From the NCBI GenBank assembly GCA_963082875.1, contig OY720103.1, positions 9,610,001 to 9,674,000 on the forward strand: a stretch of 64,000 nt of DNA. The letters are read 5' to 3'. Positions 38,201 through 53,200 of this stretch are shown here, one piece after another; position 1 is the stretch's first letter; the number at the start of each line of letters is the position of its first letter. Both the position numbers and the translations under genes were made by a program. Under the pieces are notes generated by a model, which was not told the DNA's origin, ran no database searches, and was given only the letters and a program-made list of their open reading frames with translations. The DNA is from Corella eumyota (Eukaryota > Chordata > Ascidiacea > Phlebobranchia > Corellidae).

Positions 38201-41200
38201 CTTTAAAAATTTTTCCAAAAAACTTTTTTTTTTTTTAAAAAAAAGGTGTTTATTTTTTAGGATGTGCTTATCTGTTCTTGAATTCTGCTGTTTCACCTCA
38301 AATTCTCTTGTGATGTCATCAACTGATGATGTCACGGACAATGTCAAAATTGAAACTTTAGCCAAAGCTATGCAGATTCAACAAGAAAGGGCTAAGGTAA
38401 AAAACATTAACCATCTGCATGGTGTAGTGGTTAGAACATCTGGTTTGACCACATAAGGTCCTAAGTTCAATCCCCACTGCTTCTATGCTGTAGCATTTTT
38501 TTGTAAGGCACTATAAACATTTAAAAATCATGCAGTCATGCACTTAAAGTCATATATTAGCGATATTTTTTTTCTCAAAAATTAATAAAGTTGGTGTAAC
38601 TGAACACAAAAATAATTTTAACTTTTATTAATTTCACCTATTTTTTAAGTTATGCAACTTCAAAAAAAAAAAAAAATTAATTAAAAAAAGTGAAGGGAAG
38701 TCCTGTTTATGATGACGTGGAAAGTACTAGCGTATATACATTGACTACACTACTTTTTACGTCACACAATAAAATATGGGAACCTGTTTTTTTATGTTAA
38801 TCATATTCCAGTATTTTTGAAACTAAATTGTAAGTACCACAGACATTTTTAAAAGTTTTAAAGCCATTTTGTGATTCAGTGTCAACCATACTAACATGCT
38901 ATATACATCACTTACAAAATTGCAAAACTCTGTAATATATCATTTTAATCAACAAATCTGTAATATTTGAGGTTACAGATGTTATTCTATGTTTGGGTCA
39001 TAAAGTTGACCTTTCCACATTAAAAATAAATAAATATAAAAAAGTAACAGTTTAAAATTGAAACAAAAAATTTTTAAACAGTTTTTTTTCGAAGATAAAA
39101 ATTAAAAATTTTATTTTTTAGACTAGAAAAACTACGGTTGAAAAAATGTTAAGTTTGTTAAAAATCAAGGATATGTTACCTTCAGTTTATTTTCAAATGC
39201 TTGTCGGGTGTTTTGGTCTCTCTGTGATTCAGCCTCTAACAAGAGATCATCTACAAATTGGGTAAACCAAAAAATTAATTTTACAAAAATAAAAAAAAAT
39301 TGTTTATTATTGTGTAATAATTAATTTTTATACCTTACTTAATTTTTTTTTGTATATATCTTTATCCTCGATGTGGGAAAGTCGAATGCGCGACTTAAAC
39401 ATAGAGTAACATCAGTTACTCCGACCCAGTCTCGAGTTGCCTGTGGCAGTTTGGGATATTATAAATTATAATTGCCTGATAATTATGCTGCTGATTAAGC
39501 GCTGGCTCAGCAGAAATTCATACCGTTTATAGCGCCTTACTCAAGGAACCTACAGCATGAGCTCAGTGGGGATTATACCCACGACCTCATGTGTGGTGTA
39601 GCAAGTGTTCTTACCACTACACCTAAAGCAATGGAAATCGAACCTAGGACCTCATGTTGTAAAGCCAAATGTTTTAACAACTTTACTATGCTACTAGTGT
39701 TTTATTTTGTTAATATTTTTAAAGTATTCTTTCTACTGACGATAATGCAATCACATCTGCGTCCAGTACAACGAAAACAGAAATAAACCGAAATTTGGCT
39801 GAGATAAGGACAATTATGTTTAACCATTTGTGTCAGTTTTCAACTTATCAAGCTTTAGGTATATATTTATTTATAAAAACATTTTATGTAAAGAAATTTG
39901 TACAAATAATATTTAGTTTTGTAGTTTTTTTTTTGCGATTTAAATGCTGACAGCATGGTGTAGTGGTTAGAACACTTGCTACATCATCATGATGTTGTGG
40001 GTTCAATCCTCACTGGTCTCATGCTGTAGCCCTCTTGAGTAAGGCGCTATAAACAGTGTGAACTTCTGTTGAGCCAGCACTTAATCAGCAGCTTAATTAT
40101 AGGGCAATTATAATCTATATTACCCCAAACTGGTAAAGGTAACTTGAGACTGAGTTGGAGTAACTGATGTTACTTTATGTTTAAGTCGCGCATCCAACTT
40201 TTTCACATCGAGGATAAAGATGTATGCAAAAACAAGGCTAAAATCAACTCGAGACTGGGTTAGGGTAGCAAATGTTACTTTATGTTTAGAACATAAGGTA
40301 GACCTTGATAAGGGTAAATGAATATGTAAAAATAAAATTAAAATATTTTTTTAGATTGGTCTAATTTGCGTCTACTTTTAACATCAATCTTTGCACTTGC
40401 TTCGTTACAATATCAACAAACCGAGTTAATCGACTTAAATCCTGATAATCTTGAAGCAATCAAATCTCTTTGTAATTTAAAAGCATTTAAAAATGAATTA
40501 TTGACTTCAAAAACTTATGAAAAGATTCTGTCAATAACAAGATCAGTTGCGAATAACTTTTTTCACAGCTTAGCAATATCTGCCAGGTAAACTTGTTTTC
40601 TTACTTGCTTAAGAATTTAAATTTTTTTTTAATTTTATCTGAAATTGCACTTGCTACGTTAAAGATTATTGACCTTATGATACTTTTAAAGGTTTTCTTG
40701 GGTGTTTTATTTTTATTTTTTTGTATATATCTTTGTCCTCGAAAGTCGAATGCGCGACTTAAACGTAGAGTAACAACTGTTACCCAGATCCAGTCTCGAG
40801 TTGCCTGTGGCAGTTTGGGATATTATAGATTATAATTGCTCGATAATTATGCTGCTGATTAAGTGCTGGCTCAGCAGGAGTACAAACCGTTTATTGTGCT
40901 TTACTCAAGGGCACTACAGCATGAGATCAGTGGGGATTGAACCCATGACCTCATGTGTGGTGTAGCAAGTGATTTTATCACTACACCACGCTGCCGGTTA
41001 ATTTTATTTTTACTTATTAACGAAACTAAAAAAAAAAGTATACAATTATTTAAACAGTTTATTATATATTTAGACATGTTTTTACATAATAATATGTCAC
41101 TTAAGCAATCAAAATGTATTGTTTCTTCAATGGGCGCTATAAACAGTATAAAATTTTGCTGAGCCAGCAATTAATTAGCAGCATAATTATCGGGCAATTA

Positions 41201-44200
41201 TAATCTATATATTATCCCAAACTGCTAAAGGCAACTCGAGACTGAGTCGGAGTAGCTAATGTTACTCTATGTTTTGTTTGCGCATTTGACCTTTCCACAT
41301 CAAGCATGAAGATATACATAAAAATAAAAACATCTATACTGTTTTAATAAAAAAAAACTGCTTAAAACCTTTGATTTCACAACAAGAGATTTTGGGTTTG
41401 ATTCCCATTGCTTCCATGCTAAAGTGCTTTTAAGTAAAGGGATAAAAACAGTATAAACTCCTGCTGAGCCAAACTAATTGGCAGTTTAGTTATCAGACAA
41501 TTAATATTAATATTATTCCAAACTATCAAAATCAACTTGAGACTGGGTCGGGGTAACGAATGTTACTCTATGTTTAGGTCGTGAAGTTGACCTTTCTACA
41601 TGGAGGATAAATAATCACAAAAATAAAAGTAAAATAAACTAATTTTTGATGTTGTTTGAATTTTAGTATGTACAGCGCTGACATGGAATTGGATGTAATT
41701 ATTTCGATTGTTGAAGTACTTCGCTGTTTAATTTCTGATTCTTTTCGACAATTGGGTGGTTGTGATGTAATAATGGATCCTGATAAAGTTTTCTGTGATC
41801 CCTGGAGCTTGGAAAATATTGAACAAAAAATCGGGTTTGAAAAAAAAAATTTTTTTTTATTACATTTAAAAATTATTATTTTTAAATTGTTTTTTTTTTT
41901 AATTTGAAACTTTTTTTAAATTCAAAAAATTGATATTTTAAAGAACTTTTTAAATGCAATTTTTTAGCAAATGTAAAAATTTATCATTATTATCTTTTAA
42001 ACTTACTTTTTATTTGATATTGAAAATATATTTTTTGGCACTAATAAGTAAAACTATATTTTTCTAATATTTGTTTTTTATTGTTATTTTTTTAGTATTT
42101 TTTCTTTTTTTATATCTTATTTTTCTTTTTTTGTGCTTTTTCTTTTTTTATCTTATTTTTCCCTTTTTTGTTCATGCTTTTCTCTTTTTTATCTCATTTT
42201 TTTAATCCTCTTTTTTTCATTTTTTATTTCACTTTCTCTTTTTTTCTCATTTTTTTACTTTTTTCTTATTATTTAAAGAATCCAAGGAAGACAAAGGAGA
42301 GAGAAAGAATCTGAATTAGGAGAAAATCTTTCTTTTGTTCAACATTTACTTTCTCACAAAACCATCTGCAAACAATTAACGAACTGGTCATGGGTCAGCG
42401 ATCTTTTAGGCATAGTTGGACAACTTGATTTAAACGGTAGAAATTTTTTTTTATTTTTTAAATTTTTATATACTAGTCGATTGCCCATTCTACAGATTAT
42501 ATTTTTATTGTCGAAATTATGTCTCAATTTTCGACTAATATTTGTCCGCAATTATTTACTTGTGCACCACAAATACCGGCAGTGTGGTGTAGTGGTAAGA
42601 ACACTTGCTACACCACACATGAGGTTGTGGGTTCAATCCCCACTGCTCTCATAATGTAGCGCCCTTGAGTAAGGCGCTACAAACGGTATGAACTCCTGCT
42701 GAGCCAGCACTTAATCAGCAGCATAATTACCCAGGAATTTTAATATATAATATCCCAAACTGCCACAGGCAACTCGAGACTGGGTCGGAGTAACTGATGT
42801 TATTCTTCGTTTAAGTCGCGCATTCGACTTTCCCACATCGAGGATAAAGATATATACAAAAAAAAAAATGGCAGTTAATTTATTATGTAGGCTTATAAAT
42901 TAAATACACATCATCTATTTAACTTTATTATATGAACAAGTTGATAGCTCCCTTCCCTTGTTGTCTAATATGGTCGCAACACCCAACCAATATTTGCTGT
43001 GGTAATTTAACCGTGCACCACAAATGGCAGTTTTTTATTTGTATATACAGTAAGACATTATTCTGGTCAAATTTTTATTTGGTTCAGGATTCTTTTCTGG
43101 AAAATGATTTTTTTTTTAAATTTCCGCTTTAATTTGTAAATCGATTTAAAAAATTACTCCTTTTCAAATAAACAACTTGTTTTTAAAAAATAGGCTTTTC
43201 TGAAAAATATATAAACCCACATTTTGTGATTTTAGAATTATTAAAAAAAAATTTAAATTAAACTGTATTAAAATGTAATCGCAGGAATTCCAGTTGTGCG
43301 GAGTTTAAAAACCCGACTTCTGTCTTTCCATCTGCTTCAAATCATCCTACCAAGCTTAACCTTCAGCTCTGGGTCAGTTTATTATTTATCATTTTTTTAC
43401 TTAAATTTTATTTTGATATTTAAATACTGATATCTATTCAAATCTGCCAGTTTTAAAGTTTTTTTTTTGCCATATACTTTTTTAATGTTTTTTAAAGTCG
43501 TTAATGTTAAATTTGTTATATACTTTTAAAGGGGGTTTTATAGAAGTTTAAATTTGCCACATAATTCTTTAGGGGGTTGTTAGGGGGTTACATTTGTCAA
43601 CCATTGTTTTAAAAGTTTTTAGGAAAGTTTTGTTGTTAAGAAAGTAAAAGTTGTAATTTTCTTTTAAAGGGTAAAAAAATAATTCTAGATAGGGTAGAAG
43701 CCCCCCCAAAACTTAATTTTATAGTTTTATGTTGTCCACTTGCGACCCTAAGCTAAAAAAAAATTTTTAATTTTATTTTAATATTTTTTAGTGAAATGAT
43801 GTCATCTGTCATCAAGTATTTATTTCAATTTATGTCATCATATCACTGGCTTGCCTTGCCATCATTGGAGCGAAAAAAATGCTTTGAAAAATTAAAAGAA
43901 AAAGAGGTTAAATATATACATCTAAAATAATTAATCTTTTAAATTGCATTTGATAAACTTATAAAAATATACCAATTTTTGTTAAAATATAAATATAAAT
44001 ATGCACACATATTAATAAATATATAAAAATCTTATGCTGTAGCGCCCTTGAGTAAGGTGCTATAACAGTATGAACTCCTGCTGAGCCAGCACTTAATCAG
44101 CAGTATAATTATTGGGCAATTATAATCTATAATATCCCAAACTACCAAAGGCAACTCGAGACTGGATCGGAGTAACATTAGTAGTTTGAGGATAAAGATA

Positions 44201-47200
44201 TATACAAAAAAAAAATCTTTAAAATTTTTTTTTTTTAATTTAGGGATTTTCTGACATTGGAGACGATTTTTTTATCGAGTTCAACAACGACAAATGTATT
44301 TGTACTTCGGTTTCCGAGGCTAACTCTCTTGTTCACTCTAGTGGCGGAAAAGGTTACGGCTTAACCAAGCAAAGCCTGTCTCAAGGTTGCTACCAATGGC
44401 AGGTAAATTTTTTGTAAAATTTATTAAAATATAAAATGGGAGAGTTTTCTATTAACCCACTTTTACTCCAACTCTTAAGGCTTGTTAACACAGGACGCGC
44501 AGTGCGCAACGCGAAATTTAGAAACTCTCTTTTTGATTAGGCGATTGTTTACACCAGATGCGAACGGGTCGCGCTCATATACGTTTCCCATATAAAATAA
44601 TTTTTTTGTTTTAAAACTACCCTTTTACCTCAATTTCAGTAAATTTTAATAATTTACAATATTTTACTTTTTTTAGGTGCACCTACAGTCAAAATATATC
44701 TTAATTTAGGTATTTTAGTATAAAATATACTCGTAATTAATCTTATTTAGTGTATATATAAGTTTGTTAATGTATATAACTTTATATTTCAAAATTAGGT
44801 TGCCTTTTTATGGTCTTTTTTGCGTATAATTGACACGCAAAATTTGCATATGTCGCTTCTAGAGCCACTCGCTTGCGAACAACGAGACGCGGCGCATGCG
44901 CCCGGTGTAAACGGGCCTTATTTATAAATTCCCTTAAATTTCTAAAAAAAAATTTAGTAAAACTTTGGTGAATTTTTTTTTAATGTTGGTTTTTGGGCAT
45001 AGGTTTATATAAATTTTCTAAAATTTTTATTTAAGTTCGAGATTGTAAATGAGAATCCGGGCAATGAAGGAACATGTGTCGGAGTTTCCCGTTATCCTGT
45101 GCAAGATTATTGTCATCGAACAACCTCGGATATGTGGTTATATAGAGCATACAGGTAACTTTATCTAAGTTTATCTTTTAGTCTTAATGGGTTATTTTTT
45201 AGTCTTAATGGGCCATATACATATTTTTTTGTATATATCTTTATCCTCAATATGGAAAGGTCGAATGGGCGACCTAAACATAGAGTAACAACAGTTACCG
45301 ACCCAGTCTCGAGTTGCCTGTGGCAGTTAAGGATATTATAGATTATAATAACCCAATAATTAAACTGCTGATTAAGTGTTGGCTCAGCAGAAGTTAGAAG
45401 TTTGTACCAATAGGTCTTCTTAAGGTATCTATGGTATAAAGCAGTGGGAATTGAACCCAGAACATCATGTAGTTTAACGATATATTCAAACAACTTATTA
45501 ATGTTGTTTGTCAAAATTAAAATATTAAATTATTAAAATATTTTTTTTTTTATAGTGGCAATTTGTATCACGCTGGGGAATGTATTCAGCAATTCCCAAG
45601 TTACAGTAAAGGAGATACAATCAAATGCATCTTAAACTGTGCTGATCATACTTTAAGTTTTGGGTTAAACAACCAACCAACTCAAGTTGCTTTTAGAGAT
45701 GTGGACACGAATTTTGAGCTTTTTCCGTGCATTATGTTTTACAGTAGTAGTGTTGGCGAAGAAGTTAAAATTTCAAATTTTCAGGTAAAATTTTAAAAAT
45801 TAAATTATTTTTATGTTAATCGATTTTTTTTGTAATTGTTAGTAATTTTTGATTTTTTTTTTGTAAATTAAATAATCGTATGGTCGCAACCTTTATCCAA
45901 TACTTGCTTTTAATAATTTAATTGCTCTCCACAAATGTCACTATTTTTATTTTAAAGCTTTTTAAATTGGGGTACATTTATACTTATTGTCTGTTCTATT
46001 GCCCGCCCAATGGGCTGCTAGGTAATTGTTGTAACATACAACTTATATTTGCCTTGGATAATTTACTGCCCCACCACAAATAGTAGTTTTTTTTATTTTG
46101 GCAACCTATTTAAAGGCCTTTTTTATTTAAAAGATTGTCTACTTAGCCTTATTAAACAGCAAATTTTAGTATTTAAAATTATAAAATTTCAAATTTTTTT
46201 TATTTTATCTAAAAAAAAAATCTATTATTTTTTAGAACTTGGGTTCTGGAGAATGTTTAACAACCGGGGACCCCATGTGTGCAACCGACCATGGCGCGCT
46301 CGCTCAGGCGTGCAATCAGCTGATGTGTTCGCTTTACATTTTGCCCGATTCAAAATGGTGTGTGGTTATAATGGAAAATATTTTGCAATCCTTAGATAAA
46401 ATACCGGATATTTTACATAAAAATAAAGATTTTGGTAAATAAAATAAAATACTAAAACATGTATACATTAAAATAATTTTAAATAAATAAAGAGTATTTT
46501 TTTAAAAAGTTTGCTAAATTTAGAAATTGGTAAAAAAAATTTTAAGCAAATCCATATTTTCCATAATGTTTTATGTAAAAGGTTTTTATTAATTTGGTTT
46601 AAGCTATTTGCAAACTCAAGAGCGAATGGATTGGCATTGGTAAGTCTTAAACCTTAAACTTTTTGGTTATTTGATGCCATGACCAGTAAACCCCACTTCT
46701 AGACTAACCAGTATTTTATACTACCAGACTGACCAGTAAGCTACATTACCAGACTAACCAGTAAACCACACTACCAGACTGACCAGTATACTACACTACT
46801 AGACTGACCATTATACCGCACTACCAGACTGACCAGTAAACCACACTACCAGACTGACCAGTATACTACACTACCAGACTGACCATTATACCACACTACC
46901 AGACTGACCAGTAAACCACACTACCAGACTGACGAGTATATCACACTACCAGACTGACCAGTAAACCACACAACCAGACCGACCAGTATACCACACTACC
47001 AAACTGACTAGTATACCACACTACCAGACTGACCAGTATACCACACTACCAGACTGACTAGTATACCACACTACCAGACTGACCAGTATACCAAACTACC
47101 AGACTGACCAGTATACCAAACTACTAGACTGACCAGTATACCACACTACCAGACTGACCAGTATACCACACTACCAGACTGACCAGTATGCCACACTACC

Positions 47201-50200
47201 AGACTGACCAGTATACCACACTACCAGACTGACCAGTATACCACACTACCAGACTGACTAGTATACCACACTACCAGACTGACCAGTATACCACACTACC
47301 AAACTGACCAGTATACCACACTACCAGACTGACCAGCATACCACACTACTAGACTGACCAGCATACCACACTACCAGACTGACTAGTATACCACACTACC
47401 AGACTGACCAGTATACCAAACTACCAGACTGACCAGTATATCACACTACCAGACTGACCAGTATACCACACTACCAGACTGACCAGTATACCACACTACC
47501 AGACTGACTAGTATACCACACTACCAGACTGACCAGTATACCACACTACCAGACTGACCAGTATATCACACTACCAGACTGACCAGTATATCACACTACC
47601 AGACTGACCAGTAAACCACACCACCGAACTGACCAGTATATCACACTACCAGACTGACCAGTATACTACACCACCGAACTGACCAGTATATCACACTACC
47701 AGACTGACCAGTATTCTACTCTACCAGACTGACCAGTAGACCACACTACTAGACTGACCAGTATACCAGACTAATTTACAGAAAAATCTTAAATTATTTT
47801 ACAGAGCAAAATGAGGACCTCTTGTGGCAGGTATTCCCAACTTTAATTCTTCTAGCGGGAGGGGTAGACAATGGGTTAAGAGTAGGCGGAAGATGCAATA
47901 GCGCCAACAAGTGTGGAGTAATTCTTGGTACAAATAAGGACTTGAAAGTTAAAGTTCAGTGGGAGGGGAATAGTGAGGTAAATTTTTTTTTAAATTTTTA
48001 AATTTTTTTTTTGTAAACCCTGTATACATTATAAAAAATTTAAAATTTATTAAAGAGATGGTTCGGTCGCAGAGTTTCTTTTTTAATTATGTTGGCATTT
48101 TTTCAACTTGCATGAGGATACCATTATTTTAAAAATTGGTCAAGTAGTTTTTGAGATATCGGGATTTGAAGGTAAATATTGTAAATAGGGAAAGTCCCAA
48201 CGCTCGCGAGTCACGTGACGTACGACGTCATTGTCGTAAATTTGTATACTGGCAGACATAGAAAAATAACCTTAAATTTCCCTTTCTGAGCCATTTGTTC
48301 ACTTTTTTTTAAGTTGGAAAATTTTCAACATAATTAAAAAAGAAACTCAGCAACCGAACCATCTCTTTAAGTTTTTTTTTATATTGTAATAAGTTTTTTT
48401 TTATTTTTTTTAAATATTTTTGGCTCTTTATTATTACATTTTTTTTTTAAAATCATAAATTTGTGTTTATTTTAAAAAAAAATCAGTTTAAAAATTTTAT
48501 AGAATGGTATACTGAATAATAGTAAATTATTTATATAAAAATTTTAATACATAATATTAGCCCATATTATTTACACACACACCACAAACGAGATTTTTAA
48601 AGGGCTTTAAGTTGTACATACATGTTTATACTGTTCATTAAACTCTTTATTACCTAGTTAATACCCTATAAGCAGCCTGCCCTATAAGCAGCATTTTAAT
48701 TGCTGTAATTTGGTTGCAACTCTTTACTAATATTAACCGGCAGCGTGGTGTAGTGGTAAGAACACTTGCTACACCACACATGAGGTCGTGGGTTCAATCC
48801 CCACTGATCTTATGCTGTAGCGCCCTTGAGTAAGGCGCTATAAACGGTACGAACTCCTGCTGAGCCAGCACAAAATCAGCAGCATAATTACTGGGCAATT
48901 ATAATCTATAATATCTCAAACCGCCACAGGCAACTTGAGACTGGGTCGGAGTTACTGATGTTACTCTATGTTTAAGTCGCGCATTCGACTTTTCCACATC
49001 GAGGATAAAGATATATACGGAAAAAAAAATATTTGCTAGCAATAATCTACTTGCGCACCACAAATGGCAGTTTTTTAAGGGACGTTAAATTACACATATA
49101 TTTACTATGTTGTCCACTTAATCTATAATATATTTGATTTTCTTTAAGGTTGAGACATCCTATTGCAATCCATTTGATCTTGAGCCAGAATCAACTTTAA
49201 AATTTACAACAGAAAATTTTCCACTTTTGAAGCCAGCTACGTTAAAAGCTTTATGTCGGTTGGCTGGAATCTTTGACTTCCATGATTTTAATCAAGAAGT
49301 AATTATTTTTTTTTAATAAATTAAAAATATTTTTGGTCATTAAAAAAATACTAATTAATTGTCTGTACTAATGTTGACATTTTGGTTGCTGTAATATGGT
49401 TTCAATTTACCAACTAATATTTTTCCCTGCCAATTTATACTGTGAAATAACTATATAGTCTACAGTACAAAGCTTTCCTGTATATGATTACATTTTTTTA
49501 ATACCTATTTTATTTTGTGGAAAGGCTGAACCTAAACATAAAGTAATATTAGTTACTCCGACTCAGTCTCAAGTTGTCTTTTGCAGTTTGGGACATTTTT
49601 TGTATATATATCTTTATCCTTAATGTGGGAAAGTCGAATGCGCGACTTAAACACTCGTCCCGAGTTGCCTGTGGCAGTTTGGGATATTATAGATTATAAT
49701 TGCCTGATAATTATGCTGCTGATTAAGTGCTGGCTCAGCAGGAGTTCATACCATTTATAGCACCTTACTCAAGGGTGCTTTGGCATAAGATCAATGGGGA
49801 TTGAACCCATGACCTTATGTGTGGTGTAGCAAGTGTTCTTACCATTACACCACCCTCTCGACATTATCGATTACAACGGTCTGATAATCAAACTGACAAT
49901 AAGTCTTTTGTTAAGCGGAATTAGTATTATTTAAAAGCGCAACAACTAGAAAGCAGTGGGAACCAATCCCTAGACTTCATACAGTAAAGCCAAGTATTCT
50001 AACCACTACACCAAGCTGCCAGTCTAATATTAAATAATACTAGGACAGAAAAAAATGAAATTTTCTTAAAACTTAATGTCTAAAATATAAAAACTTGCTA
50101 AAAAACACTATTAATTTTTTTTGCTAATTAAGGCTTAATATATTTTATATAGAGCCCTTCAAAAAGTGAAATAGAATTGGAGTTAGATGAAGAAATTGCT

Positions 50201-53200
50201 GTGAAAATTGATGAAGATTATCCCGGCTCTTCGGATGTTAATGATGATGACATTTTATCAAATTCAGAAGATGGTAGCTCTTTAAAAAAAAATTTAAAAT
50301 TTTTGCTTTAAATATTTAAATTTATATTTATTTTTCTATAGGTAAACAAACTTTGCAATATAAACATTGTAGATTTAAAAAAACAATTTTTTTTGTAAAT
50401 TAGTTTTTTTTTATTTAGAAATTTTTTCTAATTTTTTTTGGGGGGGGGGAGATTTTTGATAATTTTTTAATAAAGAACTAAATAAATTTTTTTAAATTTG
50501 CGTAAATTTTTTTTTGTTCAATTTTAAAGCAGAGGAAATTGAGTGGTACAAAATGACGAAAGAATTTATAAAAGTTTTTGCTTTATTCAGTCTTGAGAAC
50601 ATCTTTACATCAAGCAGGTTCTTACTAACTTTTTTATAAAATAAAGGTTTTGTTTTTACATACTAATTGTCTTAAACGGTTGCAACTCTTAACTAATACT
50701 TAATCACAATAAAGGCCCGTTCACACGTCGTACGCAACGCAACGTAGTGTAAGATTTTGCAACCATTTAAAATGAACAGAGTGGTTCACACGTACGAAAG
50801 TTTGCGTAAGTTTTGTAAGATTTCGTAAAGTTTTGTAGCTGAAGCGAAATTTACACAAGATTTTGTAAGCGGTATACTTTTATTAGTTATTTTGTATTTG
50901 TTAATTTCTAGAATCCGTAAAGTTATGTAACGCAACATTACCTTGTTGTGTGAACAGGCCTAAATTTACTCGAGCACCACAAATAGGAGTTTTTTTTTTA
51001 TTTGTAGTTTTATAAATTGAATATAAATATATGTATGTATGTATATATACAAGCTTCATTATATATATATCATTAAAATGCATGTTTTGATATAATATAT
51101 TTGGCCCCCACACTACAAGTTTTAGATTTTTTTGCATGTAAATAAATAATTAGGTTACATTTTGTATAGATTTTAATAAAAACATTAAATTCATTTTAAA
51201 AATGGCAATGGTATATGATTACAAGCAAAAAGGTTTCAGGTTTAAACCACACCAATGCCACACACTTTATATTAATATACCTTAATTAAGGCAAATTCAT
51301 TTGTAAAATAATTTTGTAAAACTTTTTGTTAAAATTTTTTTTTTGATTGTGTAACTATCGAATTTTATTTTTTTATTTAAATAATTATTCGTATTTTTCA
51401 CTATTCAAGAATTGTTTAAAAATTTAATGGATATTGTAGTTTTTCGCAGTATATTTAATTTTGATATCTTCATTTAGATATATAAAGTTGTTGGTATTAC
51501 CAAAAACTGAGACTAAAGATGAGAAAAAAGAAAAAAAGAATCAAAAAATTATTCCACAAACACAAGACAAGGATCAGGTACTTATACATTGTTTTTTATA
51601 ACTAACTACATCGCCAAGTTTTTTAATTTATTTATCCTCGATGTGGGAAGAATAACTTTACATCCCAAACTAAGAGTAACGTTTGTTACCCTGACTCAGT
51701 CTAGAGTTAACTTTGCAGTTGGGATCAAACCTAAGACCCAGGACCTTATGTAGTGAAGCCAAGTGTTTTTTTTGTGTTTTTTTTTGTATATATCTTTATC
51801 CTCGATGTGGGAAAGTCAAATGTGCGACTTAAACATAGAGTAACATAAGTTACTCCGACCCAGTGTCGAGTTGCCTGTGGCAGTTTGGGATATTATAGAT
51901 TATAATTGCTCATTAATTATACTGCTGATTAAGTGCTGGCTCAGCAGGAGTTCATACCATTTATAGTGCCTTACTCAAGGGCGCTACAGCATGAGATCAG
52001 TGGGGATTGAACCCACGACCTCATATGTGTTGTAACAAGTGTTCTTACCACTACACCACGCTGCCAGGTGAATGTAATATACTGTTTATATTTTATAGAA
52101 AACTGAAAAACTTTCAGAAATTGTGAAGGAAGCAATGTCGAAAATTGTCAAACATTCAGTACAGAAAAAGGGCCACGAAAATCAATCCGAATTAAAACGA
52201 AAATTTTCAGTTTTATTAAAGGTACCAGACCATTTTTTAAAAAAAATTTAAATTCGTATTTTTACTGACTATTTTAATTTTCTAAACTTAAGTAATACAA
52301 AATGAAATAGTTTAAACTTTTCTTAATATAAAAAAAAAATTGCGCAATAGTTTCGGGGATTTAAACTTTATTTAATAATTTTTTTAGATGAGTACCAATG
52401 CTTACTTCAGTCTCAAACTGAATTTAGATTTTATGTCAATTTATTCAGAGCAAATATTGTCAGCAACTTCAGGCAATAAAAACGGTAAAAAAACAATTTA
52501 AGTAAAAATTATATACATGTATATATTATTGGTTAACAAAATGAAAGCAAATAAATATGTTTTTTGTATTCAATTATTTTCAATGTGGGAAGGACGACTT
52601 CACGACCCAAACATAGAGTAACATCAGTTACTCCGACCCAGTCTTAAGTTGCCTTTGACAGTTTGGGATATTATAGAATATAATTGCTCAATAATTTAAA
52701 TGCTGATTAAGTGTTGGCTTGGCAGAAGTTCATACCGTTTATAGCACCTTATTAAAGGGCACTACAGCATGGGAGCAGTGGGGAATAAACCCATGATCTT
52801 ATGTAGTAAAACAAAGTGTTTTTACATTTTAACATTTGCTAAAAAATTTTTTGTGTATTATTTTAGTTCAACTACTTTCCAATGAAACAAATGTTTTAGA
52901 AGAATCAAATAATTCTACGGCAGCATTTACGTAAGTTGGGTTTTAATTGTTGTGTCATAATCTTCCTAACTAACATCACTTTAAGATAATGATATTATAG
53001 ATTTAATTTTGTTAATTTTTTTTTGCTAAAATGTTAAAATTTTCCGTTAATATAGGCCTATCTATTAATTTATCTGTTTAAATATTTTACCCCTTATACC
53101 TTATTTCCTTACAATAAAACTCTTTACAACAAAATCCTTTTATTTGAACCTCTTTATTTAACCCCCTTTTTCAAACCCCCTATTATTAGAACCCTATATT

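Noticed and set aside
40901-41170. Reverse-strand frames ending in CCSALE-like residues, recurring at 34792 and elsewhere
   Set aside because: They translate the SINE-A head and body and recur wherever the SINE occurs.
46685-47775. CRISPR-like regular repeats
   Set aside because: Pure tandem 25-bp units with no spacers, in an intron of an animal gene.
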